From positions 744,001-808,000 of the forward strand of contig NZ_JADFBX010000001.1 in NCBI RefSeq assembly GCF_015223055.1: 64,000 nt of DNA. Reading direction: 5' to 3'. The notes under the pieces were generated by a model. The model made no database searches. It saw only the letters and a program-made list of their open reading frames with translations, and had not been told where the DNA came from. Each line of letters opens with the position of its first letter. The stretch's first letter is position 1. The DNA is from Pedobacter sp. MC2016-24. GTDB taxonomy: Bacteria > Bacteroidota > Bacteroidia > Sphingobacteriales > Sphingobacteriaceae. Below, in pieces: positions 17,529 to 25,307 of this stretch. Position numbers and translations under genes: made by a program.

Positions 17529-19319
17529 ATGAATCATACTTTTCATATTCCTGTCCTTGGGCTGGGTTATTCTATAGACACACCGTTAAAAATCGCAAAA
17601 TATGGCATTTCATCGGTAGTATCGATCGTAGATGATGAACTCACGGAACGCATGCGTAAATTCCACGCCCAGGCTAACCAGGAAGACTATCAGCCAATTG
17701 ACAAAAAAATGCCCGATAGCCGGGCCCTACGCATAACTGCCTATCTGAACTTACTGAACAAACTCGTAAACCAGCAGTTCAGCACGCTTAAAAAAGGTTT
17801 GTTCGAAGCTGGTACAGATCTTTGGCGGTACTTTGAACTTTTGCCAGAGAACTCGGTGTTGAAAGCGCAATTCACAGCCATGCTCCAAACGGAAGACACG
17901 AACGAAAAATCCGAACTAGCCAACAGCCTGAAAGCCAGCATTAAACCTGGCGCTATTGACGTAAACATCATGTCGAAAGTAGACAAGGCAAATTACAATG
18001 CTGAAAATGAATATCTGGGAGATGACCATACAGATGCCCTGGCTGCCATGCGCGGCTTTGTAAACAGCGAGATCAATGCAGCGGTAGTCATTTCTGCCGG
18101 TTTGAACCCGAGATTGTATAGCTATATGGAAAAATGTGAAGCATTTTATCCGGCTGCGAATATCCCCGTGACTAAAAGTATCATCCTGAAGGTTAGCGAC
18201 TTCAGGTCGGCCACCATACAGGCAAAAATGCTTGCCAAAAAAGGATTGTGGGTATCAGAATTCCGTATAGAATCAGGTTTAAATTGTGGCGGTCATGCCT
18301 TTGCTACAGAAGGCTTTTTATTGGGGCCGATCCTGGAAGAGTTTAAACAAAAAAGAGCGGATCTTTACCTGGAACTGTATGAAATATATTCGAAAGCATT
18401 GGATGCTAAAGCGATACCTGTATTGACCAGGCTCGAACAACGCATTACCGCACAGGGCGGAATTGGTACAGCCGAAGAACATGCTTTTTTGTTAAATTAC
18501 TATGACCTTGATGCGGCTGGCTGGGGAAGCCCGTTTTTATTGGTACCTGAGGCGACCAACGTAGACGAGCAAACTTTAAATCGACTGGCTGATGCAAAAA
18601 CAACCGATTATTACCTCAGCAACGCCTCACCATTAGGAGTTCTTTTTAACAATTTCAAAGGCAGTAGCATCGAAAAGCAACGATTGGAACGGATAGAAAA
18701 AGGCAGGCCCGGAAGTCCCTGCACCAAAAAGTTTCTCTGTACCAATACGGAATTTACCGCCCTTCCCATTTGTACCGCTTCCAGGGAATATCAAAATTTA
18801 AAGATTAAAGACCTGCAGCAACAGGCGATCAGCCATGAACTTTACCAGGAACAGTTGAATGCAATTACCGAAAAAGTGTGCCTTTGTGAAGGCTTGTGCG
18901 CTTCGGCTTACATCAAGAACGACCTATTAAAACCCAGGGAAAACAGAGCCGTAAGCATTTGTCCTGGACCCAACCTGGCTTATTTCTCGCGTAAATATAG
19001 CCTGAAAGACATGGTTAACCACATTTATGGACGCATAGACCTCCTGGCTAATGTAAACAGACCCAATCTGTTCATCAATGAGCTAAACCTATATGTCGAT
19101 TATCTGAAAAAAGATCTGGCTGCGCAGTTAAATGAAATCAGTGCAAAAAAGAGCAAATATTTTAGCAAATTCAAAGATGAGCTTTTACATGGGATCAATT
19201 ATTACAAGGCTTTGGTACCTGAACTGAAATGGCAAAACAGCATCGCGGTTACAGAAATGCAAAACCAGTTGCTACAAGCAGAACAACGTTTAAATGCGTT
19301 AAAACTCAGCCTGTCTTAA
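17529..19319 (+). CDS. Conserved-looking protein of unknown function, Cys-rich, low-oxygen regulon candidate
   Basis: A 596-residue protein without signal peptide or membrane helices. I do not recognise a family. Visible features are an N-terminal region HIPVLGLGYSIDTPLKIAKYGISSVVSIVDD, a Gly/Cys motif SGLNCGGHAFATEGFLLGP near residue 250, and a Cys-rich C-terminal third (PCTKKFLCTNTEF, PICTAS, KVCLCEGLCASAY, ICPGP). The last could hold an iron-sulfur cluster or other metal. The GLGYSIDTP and NCGGHAFA patches suggest a TIM-barrel-type or flavin-like fold, but this is a guess. It stands alone, divergent from the kinase gene, with an FNR-like box at the activator position, so it is probably used under low oxygen. 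Confidence 0.8.
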   Translation: MNHTFHIPVLGLGYSIDTPLKIAKYGISSVVSIVDDELTERMRKFHAQANQEDYQPIDKKMPDSRALRITAYLNLLNKLVNQQFSTLKKGLFEAGTDLWRYFELLPENSVLKAQFTAMLQTEDTNEKSELANSLKASIKPGAIDVNIMSKVDKANYNAENEYLGDDHTDALAAMRGFVNSEINAAVVISAGLNPRLYSYMEKCEAFYPAANIPVTKSIILKVSDFRSATIQAKMLAKKGLWVSEFRIESGLNCGGHAFATEGFLLGPILEEFKQKRADLYLELYEIYSKALDAKAIPVLTRLEQRITAQGGIGTAEEHAFLLNYYDLDAAGWGSPFLLVPEATNVDEQTLNRLADAKTTDYYLSNASPLGVLFNNFKGSSIEKQRLERIEKGRPGSPCTKKFLCTNTEFTALPICTASREYQNLKIKDLQQQAISHELYQEQLNAITEKVCLCEGLCASAYIKNDLLKPRENRAVSICPGPNLAYFSRKYSLKDMVNHIYGRIDLLANVNRPNLFINELNLYVDYLKKDLAAQLNEISAKKSKYFSKFKDELLHGINYYKALVPELKWQNSIAVTEMQNQLLQAEQRLNALKLSLS

Positions 19320-19337
19320 TTAAAGTCATGGCTTCGG

Positions 19338-19360
19338 GACCCTGAAATAATTTCAGGGTC
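19338..19360 (+). terminator. Palindrome GACCCTGAAA-TAA-TTTCAGGGTC after the 17529 gene
   Basis: A perfect 10-bp stem with a 3-base loop, 19 bases after the stop codon. It could terminate transcription but has no strong T-run. It belongs to a family of CCTGAA/TTCAGG palindromes also seen near 28350 and 30904. Confidence 0.45.
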
Positions 19361-19433
19361 TCCTACTACCACATCATTCAAGGCCTGCTGAAACGTAAGC
19401 CCTATGCTATTTCAGGATCTCTATAAAAAGAAA

Positions 19434-20072
19434 TTATTTCTTGTATTCAGCCAACAGGATGTCCATATCCTTCATCAATTTGGCCACATCCTTATCCTGA
19501 ACGCCATCATATGCACCCCTGATCCTTTTTTCTTTGTCAACCAGAATCAGGTAGCCCTGATGTACAAAGCCACCGGGAGCTTTACGATCTTCCTGTGCGG
19601 CAACCAGATAATTTCTTTCTGCCAGGGCATAAATCTCATCCCGCGTTCCCCATAGGTATTCCCATTGCGTACCTTGGACCCCCAATTTTGTTGCATAACT
19701 TTTCATCCTCGAAGGTGTGTCGTATTTGACATCAATGGTATGCGAGGCAAATTTGACCTCCGGATTTCCTTCGTATTTTTTATAAATCTTCAGCAGGTTG
19801 CGGTGCATCACCGGGCAGATTGTCGGACAAGAAGTAAAAAAGAAATCAGCTACATAGATCGTCCCATCAAAATTTTTCGAGGTAACTACCGTGCTATCCT
19901 GGTTCCACAATTTAAAATCCGGAATGGTCCTGAAACTGGTGTCCGGAACTTTCTTGCCATCTACTATTTTTTCTGCTATATCCATTTGCAAAAAAGGCAG
20001 ACGCTGCTGTTTATCCTTACAGCTATATAAGGCCAGACAAATTAAGGCAAGGCCAAATCGTATCGTCCTCAT
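19434..20072 (-). CDS. SCO1/SenC-family copper chaperone lipoprotein (copy 1)
   Basis: A 212-residue predicted lipoprotein (ALYSC, Cys18) with a thioredoxin-like SCO fold. The copper-binding CxxxC is FTSCPTICP (C82, C86), and the conserved His is in GGFVHQGYLIL (H171). SCO proteins deliver copper or reduce thiols at the Cu centres of oxidases. It is the last gene of the putative metal-uptake operon and overlaps the preceding gene at the stop/start codons (20072). A second SCO is encoded at 39321 with the same architecture. Confidence 0.94.
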   Translation of the reverse strand: MRTIRFGLALICLALYSCKDKQQRLPFLQMDIAEKIVDGKKVPDTSFRTIPDFKLWNQDSTVVTSKNFDGTIYVADFFFTSCPTICPVMHRNLLKIYKKYEGNPEVKFASHTIDVKYDTPSRMKSYATKLGVQGTQWEYLWGTRDEIYALAERNYLVAAQEDRKAPGGFVHQGYLILVDKEKRIRGAYDGVQDKDVAKLMKDMDILLAEYKK

Positions 20073-20506
20073 TATTTTTTAAATTTACGCAGATAATCTC
20101 CAGATGATTTGATTTCTTTTTTATAGAGACTGTCCACTGCCGCAATTTTTGCTTTTTCAGCTTTGAAATATTCAACAGCCACCTCATTTGATTTGCCGGT
20201 TACATCAGGCTCAAATTTATGCATCCAATCGTTCATGCTATCTTCAGCCCTGGTTAAATCAGCGATCAATGCAGTAATTGCAACTTTTTCCTTCGCGGTA
20301 TCTGCCTCTGGAAAGCGCGTCTTAAGTCCTTTTAAATCTTTCAGTAAAGTATCCAATTGCATCTGGTTATTGACTACCGTACTTTGATCTACCATTACCT
20401 CATCGTGAAACTTCATCACTTCATCACGGACAGCTTTGTAATCTTCTTTTGGTGTGCAGGCAATTGCCGCAAGGCTCACACAGAACAATCCAACTCGTTT
20501 TTTCAT
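20072..20506 (-). CDS. Small helical lipoprotein of unknown function
   Basis: A 144-residue protein from ATG 20506, preferred over an upstream in-frame ATG at 20530 because it gives a clean lipoprotein signal (MKKRVGLFCVSLAAIACTPKED). The mature part is helical and charged, with Asp/Lys repeats and a few conserved-looking His and Met (KFHDEVM, MNDWMHKFEPD). Similar Bacteroidota proteins have been misnamed viral A-type inclusion protein; the true function is not known. It is coupled to SCO1 by a one-base stop/start overlap and lies between the propeller and SCO1 genes, suggesting a periplasmic role in the same metal pathway. Confidence 0.78.
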   Translation of the reverse strand: MKKRVGLFCVSLAAIACTPKEDYKAVRDEVMKFHDEVMVDQSTVVNNQMQLDTLLKDLKGLKTRFPEADTAKEKVAITALIADLTRAEDSMNDWMHKFEPDVTGKSNEVAVEYFKAEKAKIAAVDSLYKKEIKSSGDYLRKFKK

Positions 20507-20559
20507 GGTTATATATTTTATGATATTCATGTATATTTTGTGATTTTAAAATTAAGTAT

Positions 20560-21846
20560 TTAAGGTTCTACACTGGCATAATGGATCTGAGCACCATGAT
20601 GCGCATCTCTCACCCAGGCGATCAGAATCTGTTTACCAGCTTGAGTTAAAACCGCATGATGATCCAGAAGTAGTCCATCGCTGACATTAAGACTGGTGGT
20701 TTTATGATCCGCAGCCTGGATGCGCAGTACAATTTTTGCTACCGCAGCCGGCCCATGCTGCATCATCCCCGTACCCTTGCTGTGATCCATTTTCATATGG
20801 TGTTCAGGTTCAGCAATGGCCGATTCTTCGCAAACCATAGCTGTTTGACCATCCACTAAAGCAATCATTTGCGGGTGCCGGCCTTCAGCCGTTGCCAACT
20901 GCCTTTTGGCAAAATCGGCTCCTATGTCGGCCTGGGTACTGTACAAGCCCGGACTGCCTCCTGCCGTAAACCAGACTGCATGTAAGGTGTTTTTTACCAC
21001 CGCCAATGTAGGGCCGGAATGCGGGCATCCTTCAATTTCCCAATTGTCATGGCTAATGGGTTTAACTTCAGAAAATGTTTTGCCATTATCCGTTGAAAGC
21101 TTATATACCATGTCGCGTACTTGCTTTCCCGCTAAAGGGTCAGGAAAACTGATACTTCGATAAGCCAGGTGAATATTTCCCGCAGCATCAGTTAATATGG
21201 CAGTCCGGCAGCATTCGCAGGTTCCTTGATCTAAGCAAGTATCCCTTTCAAAGCCCTTCCCTTTTTCTGTCTGGCTGTAAAAAAGCGCAGAACCTTTAAG
21301 GGCTTTACCAAAACGTCCGTCCAGCCAAATGGCAGCAAGCTCACCATTCTTTAACCTGGCAATGTCGAAAAAGCTGCGCCCATAAGCATGCGAGGTATCA
21401 GAATGCAGGAACTTAGCCGCTGACCAGCTCTTGCCGGCATCTGCCGACAGGCTATAATAAATCGCCCCCGCATAAGGGTTTTTCTCTGTAGGGAAGCGTC
21501 GGGAAAATAATGCAACGACCGATCCATCAGATTTAAAAGCAATTTTCCCCATACTTTCGGCTGTTGCACTACATCCCGCAGATGCAGGCACAGTAATCGC
21601 AGGACCAAAAACTGCTTTGGCCAGATCATACCGGGCATATTTAAGGATATACAAGGAATCTTTACCATTTTGTTCTGTCCAGCAGAGCACGGGAATGCCT
21701 TTGTGGTCCTTTGTGAAATAAGGTCCAACAGCCGCGATACCTTCGGTTTGCAGTCGCTGATCTGCAGGACTGCTGCTCTTCTTTGTACAAGAAGCAAAAA
21801 TAACCAGTACACTAAGGGCAATTGTGATAGCTTTGTTCATGATCAT
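20560..21846 (-). CDS. Sialidase-fold beta-propeller lipoprotein with Cys and His/Met motifs
   Basis: A 428-residue lipoprotein (LVIFASC signal). The body has sialidase/BNR-type repeats (SADAGKSWS, STDNGKTFS Asp-box-like) and would be called an exo-alpha-sialidase automatically. The catalytic Arg triad context and sugar-use neighbours are absent. Instead it has a CECC cluster (QGTCECCRTA) and a His/Met-rich insert (EPEHHMKMDHSKGTGMMQH) near residue 345, typical of copper-binding segments. It lies 4 bases after the TonB receptor stop and upstream of SCO1. I infer a periplasmic or outer-membrane metal-binding propeller rather than a glycosidase. Confidence 0.75.
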   Translation of the reverse strand: MIMNKAITIALSVLVIFASCTKKSSSPADQRLQTEGIAAVGPYFTKDHKGIPVLCWTEQNGKDSLYILKYARYDLAKAVFGPAITVPASAGCSATAESMGKIAFKSDGSVVALFSRRFPTEKNPYAGAIYYSLSADAGKSWSAAKFLHSDTSHAYGRSFFDIARLKNGELAAIWLDGRFGKALKGSALFYSQTEKGKGFERDTCLDQGTCECCRTAILTDAAGNIHLAYRSISFPDPLAGKQVRDMVYKLSTDNGKTFSEVKPISHDNWEIEGCPHSGPTLAVVKNTLHAVWFTAGGSPGLYSTQADIGADFAKRQLATAEGRHPQMIALVDGQTAMVCEESAIAEPEHHMKMDHSKGTGMMQHGPAAVAKIVLRIQAADHKTTSLNVSDGLLLDHHAVLTQAGKQILIAWVRDAHHGAQIHYASVEP

Positions 21847-21850
21847 TAAA

Positions 21851-24154
21851 TTAGAATAGATATTTCAGGTTTAATCCGGCGTAGCCGTTTCTTTTTGGCG
21901 ATGGGTTATAATAAGCAGGCTGAGCACCGCCATAACCTACTGCATTTAAAGAAACAATTGAACTATAACTTTTATTCAACAGGTTGTCCAGGCCAGCATA
22001 CACATTGGCTTCCAAAAACTTGCCCAACTGTTTTTTATAACCCAGCTTGGCATTTAAAACCTGGTAAGCCGGATTAAAATCAACATTGGCATCATTTAAA
22101 GGAAGGCGATCGCTGTAGAAATAACTGCCATAAAAATAGATACCCGTCCGGGTTTCAAGATCTATTCCTGCGTTTAAAACCCATGGGGCAATCCCGGTAA
22201 GCTTATTACCATCGTATGTTGCGGTAACCTGGCTTTGGGCATTCAGCGTTTTGTAATCTCTAAACTTAAAATCTGAATAGGTCAAGGCCACAAAAGGCCG
22301 TAGGCTAACCAGCTCCTGATGGTCTTCGGGTTTAAACACCTGGTAAGACAAGGCCAGTTCCAGCCCATTGTGGCTGGTTTTTCCAGCGTTGTTATAAATG
22401 GTAATTCCCTGCTGTATAGACTGTGCGATCAATTCACCTTTCATATCCATCTTAAATACAGCCAGATCATATGCTAATCTGGATTTCAACAAATTTCCTT
22501 TGGCATTGATCTCGTAATTCATGGCCTTTTCAGCCTGAAGCGTCGGGTTGATCGAACCATCAACATTCTTAATTTCAGAACTTGAAGGTGGGGAGAAACC
22601 TGAGCTGACACTGGCGTGTAAGCTTAAAGCCTGACCAAAGCTATGGCTCAAAGCAATACGGGGACTAGCCTGCGGATCAAATTTCTTGATCCCGCTCTGG
22701 TTTTGTTTTAGATAATCCCGCACATCATATTTCAAACTGTTATAACTCAGTCCCAATGTTAAAGTTGTTTGTGGACTAAGCTTTGTTTCGGATTGATAAA
22801 ACAAAGAAAACTGTGTATTTCTATAATCAATATTGGAATTTACAGCCCCTTCTTTACCCTGATTGTTCACATATTGGGTTCCTTTGGTAAGGCCTTCGTT
22901 AAACTCTGCACCCATTGTAAAATGCGTTGGCAGGACCTTAAAGTCAGGATCATAACTAAAACGTGTACGACCGCCATAGCTTTGGTAAAAATTGCGAATG
23001 TAAGCGTAAGGCAGGGGATGGTTCAAGTCGTAAAAATACGTGAATACACTGGTAGAATTGGAAAATTGCGCATTAAAACGATACTGTTGCCCCAATCCAA
23101 CCCGGGTCCAGGTTTGATACCTGCCGGCCTGTTTATCCAGGTTTGTAGCATTTGCCTGCAGGGGATTGGCAGACACCTGATCCTGTGTTAGGGAACCAGG
23201 AATCTGCGAATATTGAGTAGTCCGGTTGAGTAACAAAGTCACAATGCGCTTGTCGCTTGGAAAAAGCTGAAAATTACCCGACAGGAAGCGACGCATGTCA
23301 TTGCTGTGTTCGCGATAGCCATCATATTCCTGCCAACCATAAGAAACATAACTATTCAGCTTATCCCCACCACTGCGGTAAGTTGTAGCCAGGCGATGTA
23401 AACCATAAGCACCAATTAGTCCGGAAGCCTCTATACTCTGCTCCTGATAAGGTGAACGCTGCAATTGAAAATTGATGACTCCGCCCGTTCCCGCGCCATA
23501 AATGCTGGAAGCCGGACCTTTAATCACTTCTGCCCTGCCGATGCTGTTCACATCTAAGGCTTCAATCCGAGTGGTACCATCGGCTTCCGTAACCGGAATC
23601 TCATTGAGGTAAACCTTTACATTTCGAATCCCATATGCCGCCCTTACGCCATTTCCACGAATGGAAATCCGGGCTTCCGATAAAGTACTCTGTTCCATGC
23701 GCACACCCGGGATTCCGTTTAAGGCCGGTTGAAGCGAGACGGCACTTCCGCGGGTAATGTCCCTCGCAGTAATTACCGCAATCGATCCGGGCGTTTCTTT
23801 ACTGCTTTTATTGCCATTGTAACTGCCTATCCTGACTTCATTTAAACTTACTGCATCCGCATCAAGCTGTACATTAAGCTCGCTTACACCGGCAATCAAT
23901 TTAATCATCTGAACCTTGTATCCAGATAATCGGGCATTCAACGCAGTGCCTGCTGGAGCAGCTACAAGTTCAAAATAACCTTGTGCATCAGATTTAGCCA
24001 ATACCGTCTGACCGGTAGCAATCACAACCCCGGCCAAAGGCTGGCGGGTTTGTGAATCATAAATATGCCCTTTTATGGGCTGTGTCTGGGCCTGGCTCTG
24101 CAAAAAGCAAAACACCAGGCCAATAGATAATAAAATATATCTGTATCGATCCAT
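21851..24154 (-). CDS. TonB-dependent outer-membrane receptor (putative metal/metallophore uptake)
   Basis: A 767-residue TonB receptor. It has a signal peptide (MDRYRYILLSIGLVFCFLQSQA), a carboxypeptidase-like regulatory domain (GHIYDSQTRQPLAGVVIATG), a plug domain (PGSIAVITARDI...VEVIKGPASS-like VIKGPASSIYGAGTGGVINF) and a 22-strand barrel ending in an aromatic (LKYLF). It has no SusD partner, so it is not a glycan system. The family includes siderophore, heme and copper receptors. Linkage to a His/Met-rich propeller and SCO1 makes copper the best guess. Confidence 0.88.
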   Translation of the reverse strand: MDRYRYILLSIGLVFCFLQSQAQTQPIKGHIYDSQTRQPLAGVVIATGQTVLAKSDAQGYFELVAAPAGTALNARLSGYKVQMIKLIAGVSELNVQLDADAVSLNEVRIGSYNGNKSSKETPGSIAVITARDITRGSAVSLQPALNGIPGVRMEQSTLSEARISIRGNGVRAAYGIRNVKVYLNEIPVTEADGTTRIEALDVNSIGRAEVIKGPASSIYGAGTGGVINFQLQRSPYQEQSIEASGLIGAYGLHRLATTYRSGGDKLNSYVSYGWQEYDGYREHSNDMRRFLSGNFQLFPSDKRIVTLLLNRTTQYSQIPGSLTQDQVSANPLQANATNLDKQAGRYQTWTRVGLGQQYRFNAQFSNSTSVFTYFYDLNHPLPYAYIRNFYQSYGGRTRFSYDPDFKVLPTHFTMGAEFNEGLTKGTQYVNNQGKEGAVNSNIDYRNTQFSLFYQSETKLSPQTTLTLGLSYNSLKYDVRDYLKQNQSGIKKFDPQASPRIALSHSFGQALSLHASVSSGFSPPSSSEIKNVDGSINPTLQAEKAMNYEINAKGNLLKSRLAYDLAVFKMDMKGELIAQSIQQGITIYNNAGKTSHNGLELALSYQVFKPEDHQELVSLRPFVALTYSDFKFRDYKTLNAQSQVTATYDGNKLTGIAPWVLNAGIDLETRTGIYFYGSYFYSDRLPLNDANVDFNPAYQVLNAKLGYKKQLGKFLEANVYAGLDNLLNKSYSSIVSLNAVGYGGAQPAYYNPSPKRNGYAGLNLKYLF

Positions 24155-24216
24155 TAAACAAATGGTATAAAAATTCTAAAAAAAACAAATGAGTAAACAC
24201 TAAACAGACCTGCCTG

Positions 24217-24336
24217 GCAATACAACAATAATTCTGCTACGCAATTCAACAGTAACCCTGCTTTGCAATTCAACAGTAACCCTGCTACGCAATTCAACAG
24301 CAACCCTGCTTTGCAATTCAACAGTAACCCTGCTTT
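24217..24336 (+). repeat. 24-bp tandem repeat, five units
   Basis: Five head-to-tail 24-bp units (unit GCAATTCAACAGTAACCCTG plus 4 bases) at 24217, 24241, 24265, 24289 and 24313. The first unit is degenerate and the others differ at 1-3 positions, mainly the last four bases. They sit in the 292-base gap between the CNGKC gene and the TonB receptor gene. Confidence 0.9.
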
Positions 24337-24446
24337 GCCGCCCTGCTCTGTCTGTCGGTGGAAAATTTACCTTCTCCGAAGAGACCTAGGAAATTTTGTC
24401 CTTCTTCAGGGCAAAAGATTCCAGTCTCAGAGGAGAACGGTCAATT

Positions 24447-24815
24447 TTACCCTTGTGGCGGATGAAATATAGAATTTTTAATACTCTGCAACATGCCCAT
24501 AGAACCGGGAATGTGAAGTTTTGTTTCCGCTAGTGCATATTGTTTAAATACCATTGGCGTCACCACTACTGCATCTTGAATTTGTGTTTTTTGCGACTGA
24601 CGTTCCTGTTTCTGCTCCTTATCCTGAGCTTGTTTCAGTTTTTTCATCAAATAACACTTTCCATTACAATGAAGTTCCGGACGGTTTTTATTGATACAGA
24701 GTTCTGCTGCGATATATTTTTGATTGAGTTCAAAACCTGCAAATACAAATAGATTTGCGAAGTTTGAACTGATCAAACTTAACAAAAGCAATATGGATAT
24801 GGGTTTTAGCAACAT
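24447..24815 (-). CDS. Small secreted Cys-motif protein (CNGKC type), first gene of putative metal operon
   Basis: A 122-residue protein with an N-terminal hydrophobic signal/anchor (PISILLLLSLISSNFANLFVFAGFEL), then C40-INKNRPELH-C50-NGK-C54-YLMKKLKQAQ and a Lys/Gln-rich coil. The CINK...LHCNGKCYLMKKL pattern looks like a metal- or redox-active site. I have the impression that such small proteins recur next to TonB receptors in Bacteroidota, but no named function is known to me. The promoter is well defined (TTG-N19-TACATTTG). It is followed by the tandem repeats and then the TonB receptor. Confidence 0.78.
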   Translation of the reverse strand: MLLKPISILLLLSLISSNFANLFVFAGFELNQKYIAAELCINKNRPELHCNGKCYLMKKLKQAQDKEQKQERQSQKTQIQDAVVVTPMVFKQYALAETKLHIPGSMGMLQSIKNSIFHPPQG

Positions 24816-24822
24816 TTTGCTG

Positions 24823-24852
24823 CAAATGTAATCATCATTACCGATGATCCAA
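24823..24852 (-). promoter_or_regulatory. Promoter of the CNGKC gene (TTG-N19-TACATTTG)
   Basis: On the minus strand, TTG at 24852-24850 and TACATTTG at 24830-24823 are separated by 19 bases, the standard Bacteroidota arrangement. Transcription would start only a few bases before the ATG at 24815, giving an almost leaderless mRNA. Confidence 0.65.
24834..24848. promoter_or_regulatory. Candidate operator, inverted repeat ATCAT-N5-ATGAT
   Basis: ATCAT at 24834-24838 and ATGAT at 24844-24848 form a dyad lying exactly between the -33 and -7 elements, where a repressor would block RNA polymerase. The half-sites are short, so the match could be chance. Confidence 0.35.
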
Positions 24853-24862
24853 CAGGAAACAT

Positions 24863-24895
24863 AAAAAAAGCTACTCTTTTAGATAGAATAGCTTT
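24863..24895 (-). terminator. Terminator after the thioesterase gene
   Basis: AAAGCTACTCT (24867-24877) pairs with AGAATAGCTTT (24885-24895) with one mismatch. On the minus strand a T7 run follows (plus-strand A-run 24863-24869). It lies 22 bases after the thioesterase stop. Confidence 0.65.
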
Positions 24896-24916
24896 CTCAG
24901 TTGCGGAGAAGATTTT

Positions 24917-25303
24917 CTACTTGATGATAGAAATCGGTTTTTTATTTTCGTCGATTGCAACAAATGAAAACTCGCCTGTTACCGCTTTTTCGCGGTTGTC
25001 AGAATACATCTGTTCGATGTATATTTCAACGCTCACTTTTAAACTGGTATTGCCAATATGGCTAACCCGGCCAATCAGTTCTACAATGGTACCCGCAGGA
25101 ATGGGCTTTTTAAAATCGATCCGGTCGCTACTTACTGTAACCATGATCTGTCGGCTAAATCTTGTTGCGGTAATAAAGGCAACTTCATCCATCATGTGCA
25201 TGGCAGTACCGCCAAATAGCGTGTCATAATGATTGGTTGTATTGGGAAATACCGCTTTAAAAATGCGGGTTTCCGAAGCTTGTATTTTTTCTTCTACTGT
25301 CAT
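24917..25303 (-). CDS. Acyl-CoA thioesterase, YciA/hotdog type
   Basis: A 128-residue single hotdog domain. The signature NTTNHYDTLFGGTAMHMMDEVAFITATRFS includes the conserved Asn, His, Asp and GG, and the active-site Asp/Glu (MDE), of the YciA/BACH group, which hydrolyse acyl-CoA to free acid and CoA. It is cytoplasmic. It starts 4 bases after the fabH stop, so the two are co-transcribed, consistent with a role in fatty acid balance. Confidence 0.9.
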   Translation of the reverse strand: MTVEEKIQASETRIFKAVFPNTTNHYDTLFGGTAMHMMDEVAFITATRFSRQIMVTVSSDRIDFKKPIPAGTIVELIGRVSHIGNTSLKVSVEIYIEQMYSDNREKAVTGEFSFVAIDENKKPISIIK

Positions 25304-25307
25304 CCAA

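Noticed and set aside
20560..21846. Exo-alpha-sialidase identity of the propeller protein
   Set aside because: No glycan-use neighbours and no visible catalytic Arg/Tyr/Glu set; the Cys and His/Met motifs and SCO1 neighbour argue for metal work.
24263..24472. Plus-strand 69-codon frame encoding repeats of QFNSNPA
   Set aside because: It is a by-product of the 24-bp tandem repeat; it has no promoter and its end overlaps the end of the real minus-strand gene.
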